Shown one piece after another: positions 25,903-34,662 of a DNA stretch of 64,000 nt. The DNA comes from Haemophilus_D parainfluenzae_AD (GTDB lineage: Bacteria; Pseudomonadota; Gammaproteobacteria; Enterobacterales; Pasteurellaceae), in the NCBI RefSeq assembly GCF_001679325.1, contig NZ_LZMX01000002.1; one strand, given 5' to 3'. Each line of letters starts with the position of its first letter. Positions within the stretch are counted from its first letter, which is position 1. The position numbers were made by a program, and so were the translations under genes. A model generated the notes under the pieces. That model did no database searches. It saw only the letters and a program-made list of their open reading frames with translations, and had not been told where the DNA came from.

Positions 25903-26994
25903 ATGGCGACGAAGAAAGAAGAAATCGAAGTAAAAGTTGCAAATGATGATACCCGAATTGAAAAAGTCGATCAGGTATTACCCCCAATTGCCTTATTAGA
26001 AAAATTTCCTGCTAGTCAAGAAGCGGCTGATTTAGTTCATGAAACCCGCTTGCACGCACACAATATTATTCATGGAAAAGATGACCGTTTACTTGTAGTA
26101 ATTGGTCCTTGTTCTATTCATGATCCTAAAGCTGCATTAGATTATGCCAAACGTTTAAAAGTATTACGTGATGAATATAAAGATACACTTGAAGTGGTGA
26201 TGCGTGTTTACTTTGAAAAACCGCGTACAACAGTAGGTTGGAAAGGCTTAATTAACGATCCTTATTTAAATGATACATATCGTTTAAATGATGGTTTACG
26301 TATTGCACGTAAATTATTATCTGACATCAATAATTTAGGCGTCCCGTCAGCAGGTGAGTTCTTAGATATGATCACACCACAATATGTGGCTGATTTCATG
26401 AGCTGGGGCGCAATTGGTGCGAGAACAACTGAATCTCAAGTTCACCGTGAGTTAGCTTCAGGCTTATCTTGTGCAGTAGGCTTTAAAAATGGCACAAATG
26501 GTGGTGTGAAAGTTGCCTTAGATGCAATGGGGGCGGCGGAAGCTTCGCATTATTTCTTGTCTGTGACAAAATTTGGACATTCGGCTATTGTTTCAACAAA
26601 AGGAAATGAAGACTGCCACATCATTTTACGTGGTGGGGATAAAGGCCCTAACTATAAATCAGAAGACGTTGCAAAAGTTTGTGCAGAGATCGAAAAATCA
26701 GGTCGTATTCCACATGTAATGGTTGATTTCAGTCATGCAAATAGTAGCAAACAATTCAAAAAACAAATGGAAGTTTGTGAAGATGTTTGTCAGCAAATTG
26801 CAGGTGGTTCAAAGCAGATCTTCGGTGTTATGGTAGAAAGCCATATCGTTGAGGGTCGTCAAGACTTAGTCGATGGTAAAGCGCAAACTTACGGACAAAG
26901 TATCACTGATGCTTGCATCGGTTGGGAAGATACAGAAATCGTGTTAAAACAGTTATCTGATGCGGTGTTAGCACGTCGCCAAGTAAATGGCTAA
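25903..26994 (+). CDS. aroG: 3-deoxy-7-phosphoheptulonate (DAHP) synthase, AroG type
   Basis: Catalyses the first step of aromatic amino acid synthesis (PEP plus erythrose-4-phosphate). The 363-residue class I enzyme shows IGPCSIHD near residue 65, MRVYFEKPRTTVGWKGL near 105, GARTTESQVHRELASGLS near 185 and the metal/substrate segments DFSHANSSK and ESHIVEG. By sequence it looks AroG-like (phenylalanine-sensitive class), but the operator upstream is TrpR-type, as for E. coli aroH. It is monocistronic between two terminators. Confidence 0.95.
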   Translation: MATKKEEIEVKVANDDTRIEKVDQVLPPIALLEKFPASQEAADLVHETRLHAHNIIHGKDDRLLVVIGPCSIHDPKAALDYAKRLKVLRDEYKDTLEVVMRVYFEKPRTTVGWKGLINDPYLNDTYRLNDGLRIARKLLSDINNLGVPSAGEFLDMITPQYVADFMSWGAIGARTTESQVHRELASGLSCAVGFKNGTNGGVKVALDAMGAAEASHYFLSVTKFGHSAIVSTKGNEDCHIILRGGDKGPNYKSEDVAKVCAEIEKSGRIPHVMVDFSHANSSKQFKKQMEVCEDVCQQIAGGSKQIFGVMVESHIVEGRQDLVDGKAQTYGQSITDACIGWEDTEIVLKQLSDAVLARRQVNG

Positions 26995-27017
26995 TAAATT
27001 TGATTTTTCAGATGATT

Positions 27018-27049
27018 AAAAGTGCGGTCAATTTTGACCGCACTTTTTT
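27018..27049 (+). terminator. Uptake-signal terminator of aroG
   Basis: AAAAGTGCGGTCAA and TTGACCGCACTTTT form a long stem with a tiny loop and a T-tract, about 20 bases after the stop codon. Confidence 0.9.
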
Positions 27050-27112
27050 ATGCGCTTTGAAAAAAGGGATAAAAAGGGTATGCTAGCTCTAATGGAATAA
27101 GAAAGGAGATGT

Positions 27113-28033
27113 ATGATGCAGGATATGATAAATGGCTTATTAATTGTCTTAATACCGATGGTGTTAGGTTATTTATTAAAGGTCAATAATAAATCCTATA
27201 TTGCAAAAATAAATCATATCGTGATGTTTTTGCTTTATATTATTCTTTTCTTAATGGGCTATTTACTTGGTCAGTTAGATGATTTAGAGCATAAACTGCC
27301 TATTATTGGCACAACTGCGGTGACGCTATCGGCGATCATTTTGGGATCCAATATGATTGGTTTAATGCTTTACGACCGCTTTAACCCTGCTGAGCCACTT
27401 AAATCACAAGGTAAAATTGATTCTCGTTGGCACTCCTTAATTGACTCGCTCAAACTTTCCGGCACAGTGGTGATCGGCACCCTTTGTGGTTTCTTATTCA
27501 AATCCTATCTCATGTTGCCTACTGGAATTAATCTGTATGTATTGATCGTATTGATTTTCTTTGTCGGGATTCAGCTAAGAAATAACGGCATTTCCTTGAA
27601 AGAAGCCCTTTTCAATAAACGAGGTTTCCAAACGGGGATGGTGTTTACTTTTACTTCATTACTAGGCGGTATTATTGCTGCTTTCGTTTTGGCTATGCCA
27701 ATTACGCAAGGACTGGCGTTTGCCTCTGGAATGGGATGGTATTCATTATCCAGTGTGGTATTGACCAATGCATGGGGACCGGTGCAGGGCAGTATTGCCT
27801 TTTTTAACGATTTATCCCGTGAAATTGTCAGTTTATTTGTCATCCCATTATTTATGCGTCATTTCCGTTCGACGGCAATTGGGATTACAGGTGCCACTGC
27901 AATAGATTGCACTTTGCCTATTATTCAAAAAGCGGGGGGGATTGAAGTCACGCCGATTGCGATTTCATTTGGTTTTGTTACGAATATTCTGCCACCATTG
28001 TTGTTAGTTTTCTTTTCCAGTATTCCGTTATAA
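27113..28033 (+). CDS. lysO: Lysine exporter LysO (YbjE family)
   Basis: A polytopic inner-membrane protein of 306 residues with the YbjE/LysO hallmarks: eight or so hydrophobic segments, GMGWYSLSSVVLTNAWGP near residue 200, FNDLSREIVSLFVIP near 230 and GATAIDCTLPIIQKAGG near 260. LysO in E. coli exports lysine and the analogue thialysine. Two adjacent ATG codons (27113, 27116) follow AAAGGAG; the second has the better spacing. With the riboswitch-controlled importer at 14.5 kb, the window holds both directions of lysine traffic. Confidence 0.92.
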   Translation: MMQDMINGLLIVLIPMVLGYLLKVNNKSYIAKINHIVMFLLYIILFLMGYLLGQLDDLEHKLPIIGTTAVTLSAIILGSNMIGLMLYDRFNPAEPLKSQGKIDSRWHSLIDSLKLSGTVVIGTLCGFLFKSYLMLPTGINLYVLIVLIFFVGIQLRNNGISLKEALFNKRGFQTGMVFTFTSLLGGIIAAFVLAMPITQGLAFASGMGWYSLSSVVLTNAWGPVQGSIAFFNDLSREIVSLFVIPLFMRHFRSTAIGITGATAIDCTLPIIQKAGGIEVTPIAISFGFVTNILPPLLLVFFSSIPL

Positions 28034-28056
28034 AAGATAAAAAATAAATGCAAAAC

Positions 28057-28093
28057 AAAAGAGTTAATCGTCACTTTTCGATTAACTCTTTTT
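28057..28093. terminator. Terminator between lysO and hypF
   Basis: AAAGAGTTAATCG/CGATTAACTCTTT, a 13-bp perfect stem with an 8-base loop and T-tract; it lies between convergent genes. Confidence 0.9.
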
Positions 28094-28116
28094 CTTATAT
28101 TTAATATTAGGGATTA

Positions 28117-30384
28117 TCAGTTTCTATGCATGGCAATAACAGCCTGACCTAAACTAAGTCCACCATCACCCATCGGTAGTTTATGCGCACTCAGTACATG
28201 GAATTCACCCAGATGCTCTTTTAATAAGCGACGTAGCAGTTGGTTATGCATTACGCCGCCGGATAGCACGATGGTACGGCATTGGTGTTTTCGTGCTTGG
28301 TTTGTTGCAAGTTCAGCAAAACCTTGGGCGAGAGCATAGTGAAAGGCGAAGGCTTTATCTTCAACAGGTGCATGGTAATTTAACCAACTTTGCCAGAAAT
28401 AAGCCAAATCCAGTTTATTGTCGATAAGCGGCATTTTTACTGGAATATTGACCGCACTTTGTGTTTGTGTCGCCAAAGATGAGGTATTTGCCAGTGCTTC
28501 TAGCTGACAGGCAGCTTCGCCTTCCCAAGAAACAATGCTTGGTGCAATACCGAGAGCATAAGCTACCGCATCAAATAAACGACCCGCAGATGATATAGGT
28601 GGACAATTTAGTCCTCGCTCGATGGCATTAACTAGTATTTGCCAATTCGGTTCTATACAGGTTTGGGTGAGAATGTCTTGCCATTGTGGCACAAATTGAT
28701 GCAGGTGAGCCAGCCAGTTACGCCAAGGTTGTTTGGCCGCAAGATCGCCACCAGGTAGAGCAACAGCAGGTAAACCACCTAAATATTGACTGTGTTGATA
28801 ATCAACGAGCAGGCATTCGCCTCCCCAAAGCTGTCCATTTTCGCCCATGCCAATACCGTCTAGAGCAAGACCAATTACAGGTTTATTGCAATTGTGCTCG
28901 GCCATTACGCTGACAATATGAGCATGATGATGCAGTACTTCGATGGTGGGGATTTGTTGCTGTTCAGCAAGTTGTTTCCCGATAGAAGATGAAAAATAGC
29001 CAGGATGAGCATCCACCGCGATGATGTCTGGTTTAAATTGATAAATCTGTTGAAATAATTCAAGATTCTCATTTAATTGTGACCGCACTTGTTCATTTGC
29101 CGTATCGCCAATATGTTGACTCAGTACCGCTTTATTGTGACGTAGTAAGCAGAAGGTATTTTTCAGATCAGAACCCAACGCCAATACATTTTTTGTGCTT
29201 TGTGTTTCAAGTGGCATTTCATCAGGTACATAGCCACGTGCACGGCGAAGTGTTTCTAATCCATCGAAGGCAACACGAACAAGACTATCATCGGCGCGTT
29301 GTAAAATATCGCGATTGTGACAAAGATAAAAATCCGCTAAATCAGCTAATTGTTCCACCGCATGTTCATTTTTCAATACAGGAGGTTGCCCGCTTGCATT
29401 AGCAGAAGTCATGACTAGTGGACGATTAACTGCGCGTAATAACAAATGTTGCAGTGGATTGCTTGGTAGCATGACGCCGATTTCTTGCAGGTTAGGTGCG
29501 ATGTTATCAGAAATATTGGGTACTTTATGTTTTGCTAGCAGTACAATTGGCGCAGCACTGCTGGTTAGCAATTCTATTTCTTGAGGCGCTAAATCCTGCA
29601 AAAACTGCAAGTCAGGCACCATAATGGCTAATGGTTTTGTTGGACGATGCTTCCGTTGACGTAATAAATCAACCGTCTTTTGATTATTCGCATCACAGGC
29701 TAGATGAAAACCACCTAAGCCTTTAACTGCGACGATATGACCTTGTTGCAATAAAAGTGCGGTTTGTTTTAGTGCGGTTTCATGAGTAGCAAGCGTTTGT
29801 TCTCGATCTTGTAACCAGATATGGGGGCCGCAAACAGAACAAGCATTGGGTTGAGCATGAAAACGACGATCAGCGGGATCTTTATATTCTTTTTCACATT
29901 GTGGACAAAGCGGAAAAACAGACATCGCCGTGTTTTTTCGGTCGTAAGGAATTGCCTTAATGATGGTAAAACGCGGACCACAATGGGTACAATTGGTAAA
30001 GGGGTAGTGATAACGTCGATTGTTGGGATCGAATAAGTCAGCTAAACAATGTGGACAGGTTGCTGCATCGGGAATAATTTGCGTGTCCATTTGATTGTTT
30101 TCGCTTTCCCGGATAGTAAAGCCTGTTACTGCAGTTGCTTCTGGCCAATCAATGGTGCGCTGAGTAATATCGGTAATTTGCGCTAGCGGTGGGAGTTTGT
30201 TTTGTAGGTCGGACAAAAATTGCTCGAGTGCATCTGCTGGTGGAGAGACCAAACGAATTAATACGCCTTGTCCATCATTATTGACATCTCCGTTTAACTT
30301 ATATTGATTTGCCAGAAGCCAGACAAAAGGGCGAAATCCCACGCCCTGAACTTTTCCTTTTATGCGTAATTCGATCCCTTGCAT
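28117..30384 (-). CDS. hypF: Hydrogenase maturation carbamoyltransferase HypF
   Basis: HypF makes a carbamoyl group from carbamoyl phosphate and passes it to the C-terminal Cys of HypE, where it becomes the cyanide ligand of [NiFe] hydrogenases. The 755-residue protein has an acylphosphatase domain (1-90, VQGVGFRPFVW), two zinc fingers (CPHC at 110 with CTHC at 132; CPQC with CSVC about 160-185), a YrdC-like domain (about 190-380) and a carbamoyltransferase domain with LHHHAHIVSVMAEH. ATG 30384 has AGGA seven bases upstream; it lies 13 bases after hypC. Confidence 0.96.
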   Translation of the reverse strand: MQGIELRIKGKVQGVGFRPFVWLLANQYKLNGDVNNDGQGVLIRLVSPPADALEQFLSDLQNKLPPLAQITDITQRTIDWPEATAVTGFTIRESENNQMDTQIIPDAATCPHCLADLFDPNNRRYHYPFTNCTHCGPRFTIIKAIPYDRKNTAMSVFPLCPQCEKEYKDPADRRFHAQPNACSVCGPHIWLQDREQTLATHETALKQTALLLQQGHIVAVKGLGGFHLACDANNQKTVDLLRQRKHRPTKPLAIMVPDLQFLQDLAPQEIELLTSSAAPIVLLAKHKVPNISDNIAPNLQEIGVMLPSNPLQHLLLRAVNRPLVMTSANASGQPPVLKNEHAVEQLADLADFYLCHNRDILQRADDSLVRVAFDGLETLRRARGYVPDEMPLETQSTKNVLALGSDLKNTFCLLRHNKAVLSQHIGDTANEQVRSQLNENLELFQQIYQFKPDIIAVDAHPGYFSSSIGKQLAEQQQIPTIEVLHHHAHIVSVMAEHNCNKPVIGLALDGIGMGENGQLWGGECLLVDYQHSQYLGGLPAVALPGGDLAAKQPWRNWLAHLHQFVPQWQDILTQTCIEPNWQILVNAIERGLNCPPISSAGRLFDAVAYALGIAPSIVSWEGEAACQLEALANTSSLATQTQSAVNIPVKMPLIDNKLDLAYFWQSWLNYHAPVEDKAFAFHYALAQGFAELATNQARKHQCRTIVLSGGVMHNQLLRRLLKEHLGEFHVLSAHKLPMGDGGLSLGQAVIAMHRN

Positions 30385-30397
30385 AACGCAATCCTGT

Positions 30398-30673
30398 TTA
30401 TTTTTGATTGAGACCAAGAAAATCGCCGACTTCGTGTTCTAGCTGGCTCATGGCAATTAAAGCTTCTTGCGTTTGTTTGGCTTCTTCTTCATCAATAATC
30501 GTCATGGCAAAACCCACATGTACGAGAACCCATTTGCCAACCAGAGGTTTTGGGTCATCCTGACAAATTAATGAAATATTAACTTCTCTTTTTACTCCGC
30601 AGACATCGACTACAGCAAGCTGTAATGCGCTGTCAGCTACTTGAATGATCTGTCCCGGAATACCTAAACACAT
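30398..30673 (-). CDS. hypC: Hydrogenase assembly chaperone HypC/HybG family
   Basis: A 91-residue chaperone that, with HypD, carries the Fe(CN)2CO group and delivers it to the large-subunit precursor. It starts MCLGIPGQI with the essential Cys2 and has the KWVLVHVGFAM segment of the family. AAGGA lies six bases before the ATG. It leads a hypC-hypF operon divergent from hyfA, separate from hypABDE at 52-56 kb. Confidence 0.96.
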   Translation of the reverse strand: MCLGIPGQIIQVADSALQLAVVDVCGVKREVNISLICQDDPKPLVGKWVLVHVGFAMTIIDEEEAKQTQEALIAMSQLEHEVGDFLGLNQK

Positions 30674-30708
30674 AATCTGTCCTTAGTTAGAATGTTTATG
30701 AGATGAAT

Positions 30709-30731
30709 CGTTTATTGTGTTTCAATAAACG
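30709..30731. promoter_or_regulatory. Perfect 9-bp dyad upstream of hypC
   Basis: CGTTTATTG, five bases, CAATAAACG. It lies 36-58 bases before the hypC start in the 346-base hypC-hyfA gap. It could be an operator or a leader hairpin; the binding factor is unknown. Confidence 0.5.
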
Positions 30732-30902
30732 TACTGCGCGTGTGAAATTTTATCATGTAACCACCTAAATTTGTATAGCCATATCTTAAATAAGGCTACT
30801 GCATTTTTGTTTAAAATCTGTTCACATTTTTAACATAAAATTATTATGTTTCACTGTTATTTAACAGGTGTATCACAGCAATAGAAAAACAATGAAAATC
30901 TT

Positions 30903-30916
30903 TTGATCTTAATCAC
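30903..30916 (+). promoter_or_regulatory. FNR-type site (CRP-like alternative) upstream of the hyf operon
   Basis: TTGATCTTAATCAC matches nine of ten FNR consensus bases (TTGAT-N4-ATCAA). A plausible -10 (TTTACT, 30941-30946) places the start near 30952, putting the site near -42, the class II activator position. The overlapping TCTTAATCACA also gives partial CRP similarity, so either factor is possible. This fits anaerobic expression of formate hydrogenlyase. Confidence 0.7.
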
Positions 30917-31019
30917 AAATTTTCGAATTAGTTCTTGAGCTTTACTTTTTTACAGGAGTATCCTTACTTCTAGAGTGGTTATTGTAAAAAACGTTATTTA
31001 CATACAAGGAGGGGAGTGT

Positions 31020-31619
31020 ATGAATCGTTTTGTAATCGGTGATCCGAAGGATTGCATTGGATGCAACACCTGTATGGCCGCTTGTAGCGAAGTGCATAAA
31101 GCTTTCGGATTACAATCTTTTCCACGCTTACAAGTCATGCGTAATGATGATGTAACCGTGCCAATTCTCTGTCGTCATTGTGATGATTCACCATGTGCTA
31201 CTGTATGTCCGGTGCACGCAATCACACATATTAATGACACTATTCAACTTAACGAAAGTCTCTGTATCGGTTGTAAACTTTGTGGTATTGCTTGCCCATT
31301 CGGTGCAATTACTCAACATGGTTCTGCACCGATTGACGCACCAACCTATTATGAAGGATTCTCCTTCACTGATGCGGTAAAACGAGATATTCGTACAGCA
31401 CCAGATAATACGGATTTACACAATATGCTGGCATGGCAACCTGGCGTGAAAGCCATTGCGGTGAAATGCGATCTTTGCTATTTCCGTGAAGAAGGTCCGG
31501 CTTGTGTACAAACCTGTCCGACCAAAACATTATTTATTATTAGTGATGAGAGTATCAAGCAGGCTAATGAAAGAAAACGTGAAATGGCAATGGTTTCTTC
31601 GCCTGCGATCCCAAGATAA
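31020..31619 (+). CDS. hyfA: Hydrogenase-4 ferredoxin-like subunit HyfA
   Basis: A 199-residue electron-transfer protein with four 4Fe-4S cysteine clusters: CIGCNTCMAAC near residue 12, CRHCDDSPCATVC near 52, CIGCKLCGIAC near 82 and CDLCYFREEGPACVQTC near 148. It should pass electrons from formate dehydrogenase H (FdhF) to the hydrogenase. ATG 31020 has an ideal AAGGAGG seven bases upstream; the frame stays open further up without support. First gene of the hyf operon, behind an FNR-type site. Confidence 0.96.
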   Translation: MNRFVIGDPKDCIGCNTCMAACSEVHKAFGLQSFPRLQVMRNDDVTVPILCRHCDDSPCATVCPVHAITHINDTIQLNESLCIGCKLCGIACPFGAITQHGSAPIDAPTYYEGFSFTDAVKRDIRTAPDNTDLHNMLAWQPGVKAIAVKCDLCYFREEGPACVQTCPTKTLFIISDESIKQANERKREMAMVSSPAIPR

Positions 31620-31656
31620 TTAGTGTGTTTTAACTTATAATCAATGGAGTGATATT

Positions 31657-33678
31657 ATGAGTTTACCTATCAATTTACTCATCACGACCCTGTTGATTTA
31701 TGTCGTTGGTGCGTTTATTTCGCTCGCAGTGAGACGAAATGAACAACTTTCAATCAATATATCCGGCGTGACCGGTGTACTTGCTGGAGTGTTAGGTATT
31801 GTTGCCTGCATCCCCGTTCTGATCAGCAGCGACACAGTCGTTGATGTTTTTAAAACCCCATTTGAATTTGCCTCATTTTCCATCCGTATTGATGGATTGG
31901 CGGCGTTTATGGTGTGTGTCATTTCTTTATTAGTGATTGTGACCGCACTTTATTCTTTCTCTTATGTGAAAGAATACAAAGGTAAAGGCGCTGGTTCTAT
32001 GGGGTTCTTTATGAATTTATTTATCGCTTCCATGGTTGCGTTAGTTACCAGCGATAATGCGTTCTACTTCCTTGTATTCTTTGAAATGATGTCATTGGCA
32101 TCTTATTTCTTAGTCCTTACCGAACAAGATGACAATGCTGTAAATGCAGGCTTGCTTTATTTCTTTATTGCACATGCCGGTTCGGTATTAATTATGATCG
32201 CCTTCTTCATTTTCTACTGCTATGCCGGTAGTTTTGAATTTAGCGCATTCCGTCAAACCACTTTACCGGCACCGCTTGCCTTTACTGCCTTTATTTTGGC
32301 ATTTTTAGGTTTTGGTGCCAAAGCGGGGATGATTCCATTACACAGCTGGTTACCGAAAGCTCACCCGGCTGCACCTTCTCATGCATCTGCGATGATGTCT
32401 GGTGTAATGGTGAAAATCGGTATCTTCGGGATCATTAAAGTGGGTGTTGATCTTCTCGGTTCTACCAATGTTTGGTATGGCGTTATCGTACTCGGTTTCG
32501 GTGCGGTATCTTCCGTACTCGGTGTACTTTATGCCTTGGCAGAACATGACATCAAAAAACTCTTGGCTTATCACACGGTAGAAAATATCGGCATCATTAT
32601 GATGGGTGTGGGCGTTGGTATGATTGGTATCGCAACACATCATCCAGTGTTGGCAACCGTGGGATTACTCGGTGGGTTATACCACTTACTTAACCATGCC
32701 GTGTTCAAAGGCTTGTTATTCTTAGGTGCAGGTTCAGTAATGTATCGCTTGCATACTAAAGACATGGACTTGATGGGCGGCTTAGGCAAACTTATGCCTT
32801 ACACTGCGTTCTGTTTCTTAATCGGTACCATGGCGATTTCTGCATTGCCACCGTTTAACGGTTTCGTCAGTGAATGGTTTACTTATCAATCCTTATTCAC
32901 TTTAAGTCAAAGTGATGATTTCGTATTAAAACTAGCCGGCCCGATTGCCATCATTATGTTGGCATTAACAGGTGCGTTAGCAGCACTTTGTTTCGTGAAA
33001 GTATACGGTATCAGCTTCGGTGGTGCACCGCGTAGCGAAAAAGCAGCCAATGCACGTGAAGTGCCAAAACCAATGGTGATTGCGATGGCAGTGTTGGCGT
33101 TATGTTGTGTGTTGTTAGGTGTGGGCGCATCTGTGGTAACCCCAATAATTGCGAAAATTTCGACCGCACTTGCTCATAGCGAACCGTTCATGTTGGTTCA
33201 AAATGGAGTAGTAGTTGCACAAGCTGAACCGCATACTGCACTTTCAACACCGATGGTGACTATCATGCTATTGGCATTCTTCTTCTTGCCATTTAGTTTT
33301 TATGCGTTCACCAAAAATCAACGTTTATCCGATCGTGCAAAAGGCAATCCATGGGCTTGTGGTTATGCTTATGAACAAGATATGACTGCCTCAGCAGGTA
33401 GTTTCACTCGTCCATTACGTACGATTTTCAAATCGCTTTATACCTTGCGCGAAGTGTTGGATCCTGCACCTTTAGGTGATAAAGGCATCCAAGCGGTGAT
33501 TAAAGGCGCAACAAAAGCTGAACCTTTCTGGGAAGAAAAAATGACCATGCCGATCGCTCGTTTTATTCCTTGGTTAGGAACTAAAATCCAATGGTTGCAA
33601 CAAGGTGACTTCCGTTTGTACTGCGTGTACTTCGTGATTGCCTTGGTGGCAATACTACTTTCCATTGCGTTGATGTAG
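31657..33678 (+). CDS. hyfB: Hydrogenase-4 membrane subunit HyfB
   Basis: A 673-residue NuoL/MrpA-like membrane subunit, length as in E. coli HyfB. It has about sixteen hydrophobic segments, the antiporter-family segment HSWLPKAHPAAPSHASA near residue 230 and PPFNGFVSEWF near 400. It belongs to the membrane arm that may move protons or other cations when formate is turned into H2. Its stop codon overlaps the ribosome site of hyfC. Confidence 0.96.
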   Translation: MSLPINLLITTLLIYVVGAFISLAVRRNEQLSINISGVTGVLAGVLGIVACIPVLISSDTVVDVFKTPFEFASFSIRIDGLAAFMVCVISLLVIVTALYSFSYVKEYKGKGAGSMGFFMNLFIASMVALVTSDNAFYFLVFFEMMSLASYFLVLTEQDDNAVNAGLLYFFIAHAGSVLIMIAFFIFYCYAGSFEFSAFRQTTLPAPLAFTAFILAFLGFGAKAGMIPLHSWLPKAHPAAPSHASAMMSGVMVKIGIFGIIKVGVDLLGSTNVWYGVIVLGFGAVSSVLGVLYALAEHDIKKLLAYHTVENIGIIMMGVGVGMIGIATHHPVLATVGLLGGLYHLLNHAVFKGLLFLGAGSVMYRLHTKDMDLMGGLGKLMPYTAFCFLIGTMAISALPPFNGFVSEWFTYQSLFTLSQSDDFVLKLAGPIAIIMLALTGALAALCFVKVYGISFGGAPRSEKAANAREVPKPMVIAMAVLALCCVLLGVGASVVTPIIAKISTALAHSEPFMLVQNGVVVAQAEPHTALSTPMVTIMLLAFFFLPFSFYAFTKNQRLSDRAKGNPWACGYAYEQDMTASAGSFTRPLRTIFKSLYTLREVLDPAPLGDKGIQAVIKGATKAEPFWEEKMTMPIARFIPWLGTKIQWLQQGDFRLYCVYFVIALVAILLSIALM

Positions 33679-33688
33679 GAGGTTGAAG

Positions 33689-34651
33689 ATGATTACGTTA
33701 CCTTCAGAAATTGCAACATCTGCCGGAATGTTTGTTTTTGCCATCGTGCAAGCCTTGATTTTGCTTGTTCTTGCACCGTTATTCTCCGGTATTTCACGTA
33801 TGATCCGTGCTCGTATTCAATCTCGTCGCGGTCCTGGCGTGTTACAAGATTATCGCGATATTGCGAAATTAATGAAACGCCAAAACATTTGGCCTGAAAA
33901 TGCGGGTTGGGTTTCTAAAGCGATGCCTTATGTGTTAATTAGCACCGTGATGGTGGTCGCCATGAGCTTGCCTTTATTTACTCGTGTTGCACCATTTGGC
34001 GCTGGCAGTGATTTAATCACAGTGATTTACTTATTCGCCTTGTTCCGTTTTTTCTTCTCAATTGCAGGTTTGGATTCAAACAGCACATTCTCAAGTTTAG
34101 GGGCTAGCCGTGAAGTCACATTGGGTGTTTTGGTGGAACCTATTCTCATGTTGGCATTCCTTGTGATTGCTTTAATTGCTGGTTCAACCAATTTTGCGGT
34201 TATCGGTAATGCGCTTTCCGAAAACACTTGGCAATATCCAATTGCAACAGTAATTGCTATTGCCGCAGCATTCTTCGCCGTGTTTATTGAAATGGGTAAA
34301 ATTCCATTCGATTTGGCAGAGGCTGAACAAGAATTACAAGAAGGTCCATTGACTGAATACTCTGGTCCGGCACTCGCCTTATTAAAAGTCGGCTTAAGCT
34401 TAAAATCGATGGTTGTAGCCTCTATCTTTGTGAGCGTGTTACTTCCATTTGGTATCCCGACAGAGATGAGCTTAAGTGCGGTCATTTTAGGCGGTGTTTT
34501 ATTCTTCGTGAAATTATTAGTGGTATTCGTGTTGGCTTGTGTCTTTGAAAACACACTCTCTCGTACCCGCTTTATGTTAACAGGACGTTTAACCGTGGTC
34601 GGCTTCGGCATTTCTGTGTTGGCGTTTGTATTTTACTTCACAGGGTTGTAA
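33689..34651 (+). CDS. hyfC: Hydrogenase-4 membrane subunit HyfC (NuoH-like)
   Basis: A 320-residue NuoH/HycD-like membrane anchor that connects the hydrophilic module to the membrane arm. RIQSRRGPGVLQDYRDIAKL near residue 35 and EMGKIPFDLAEAEQELQEGP near 195 are the quinone-domain-like signatures of the family. ATG 33689 follows AGGAGG by six bases; a TTG two codons earlier is a poorer choice. About eight hydrophobic segments. Confidence 0.95.
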   Translation: MITLPSEIATSAGMFVFAIVQALILLVLAPLFSGISRMIRARIQSRRGPGVLQDYRDIAKLMKRQNIWPENAGWVSKAMPYVLISTVMVVAMSLPLFTRVAPFGAGSDLITVIYLFALFRFFFSIAGLDSNSTFSSLGASREVTLGVLVEPILMLAFLVIALIAGSTNFAVIGNALSENTWQYPIATVIAIAAAFFAVFIEMGKIPFDLAEAEQELQEGPLTEYSGPALALLKVGLSLKSMVVASIFVSVLLPFGIPTEMSLSAVILGGVLFFVKLLVVFVLACVFENTLSRTRFMLTGRLTVVGFGISVLAFVFYFTGL

Positions 34652-34662
34652 GGAGGACAAAT

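Noticed and set aside
34027..34611. Long open frame (194 codons) on the minus strand
   Set aside because: It lies entirely antisense to hyfC, has a low-complexity Asn/Lys/Thr-rich product and no ribosome site; it is a shadow of the membrane gene.
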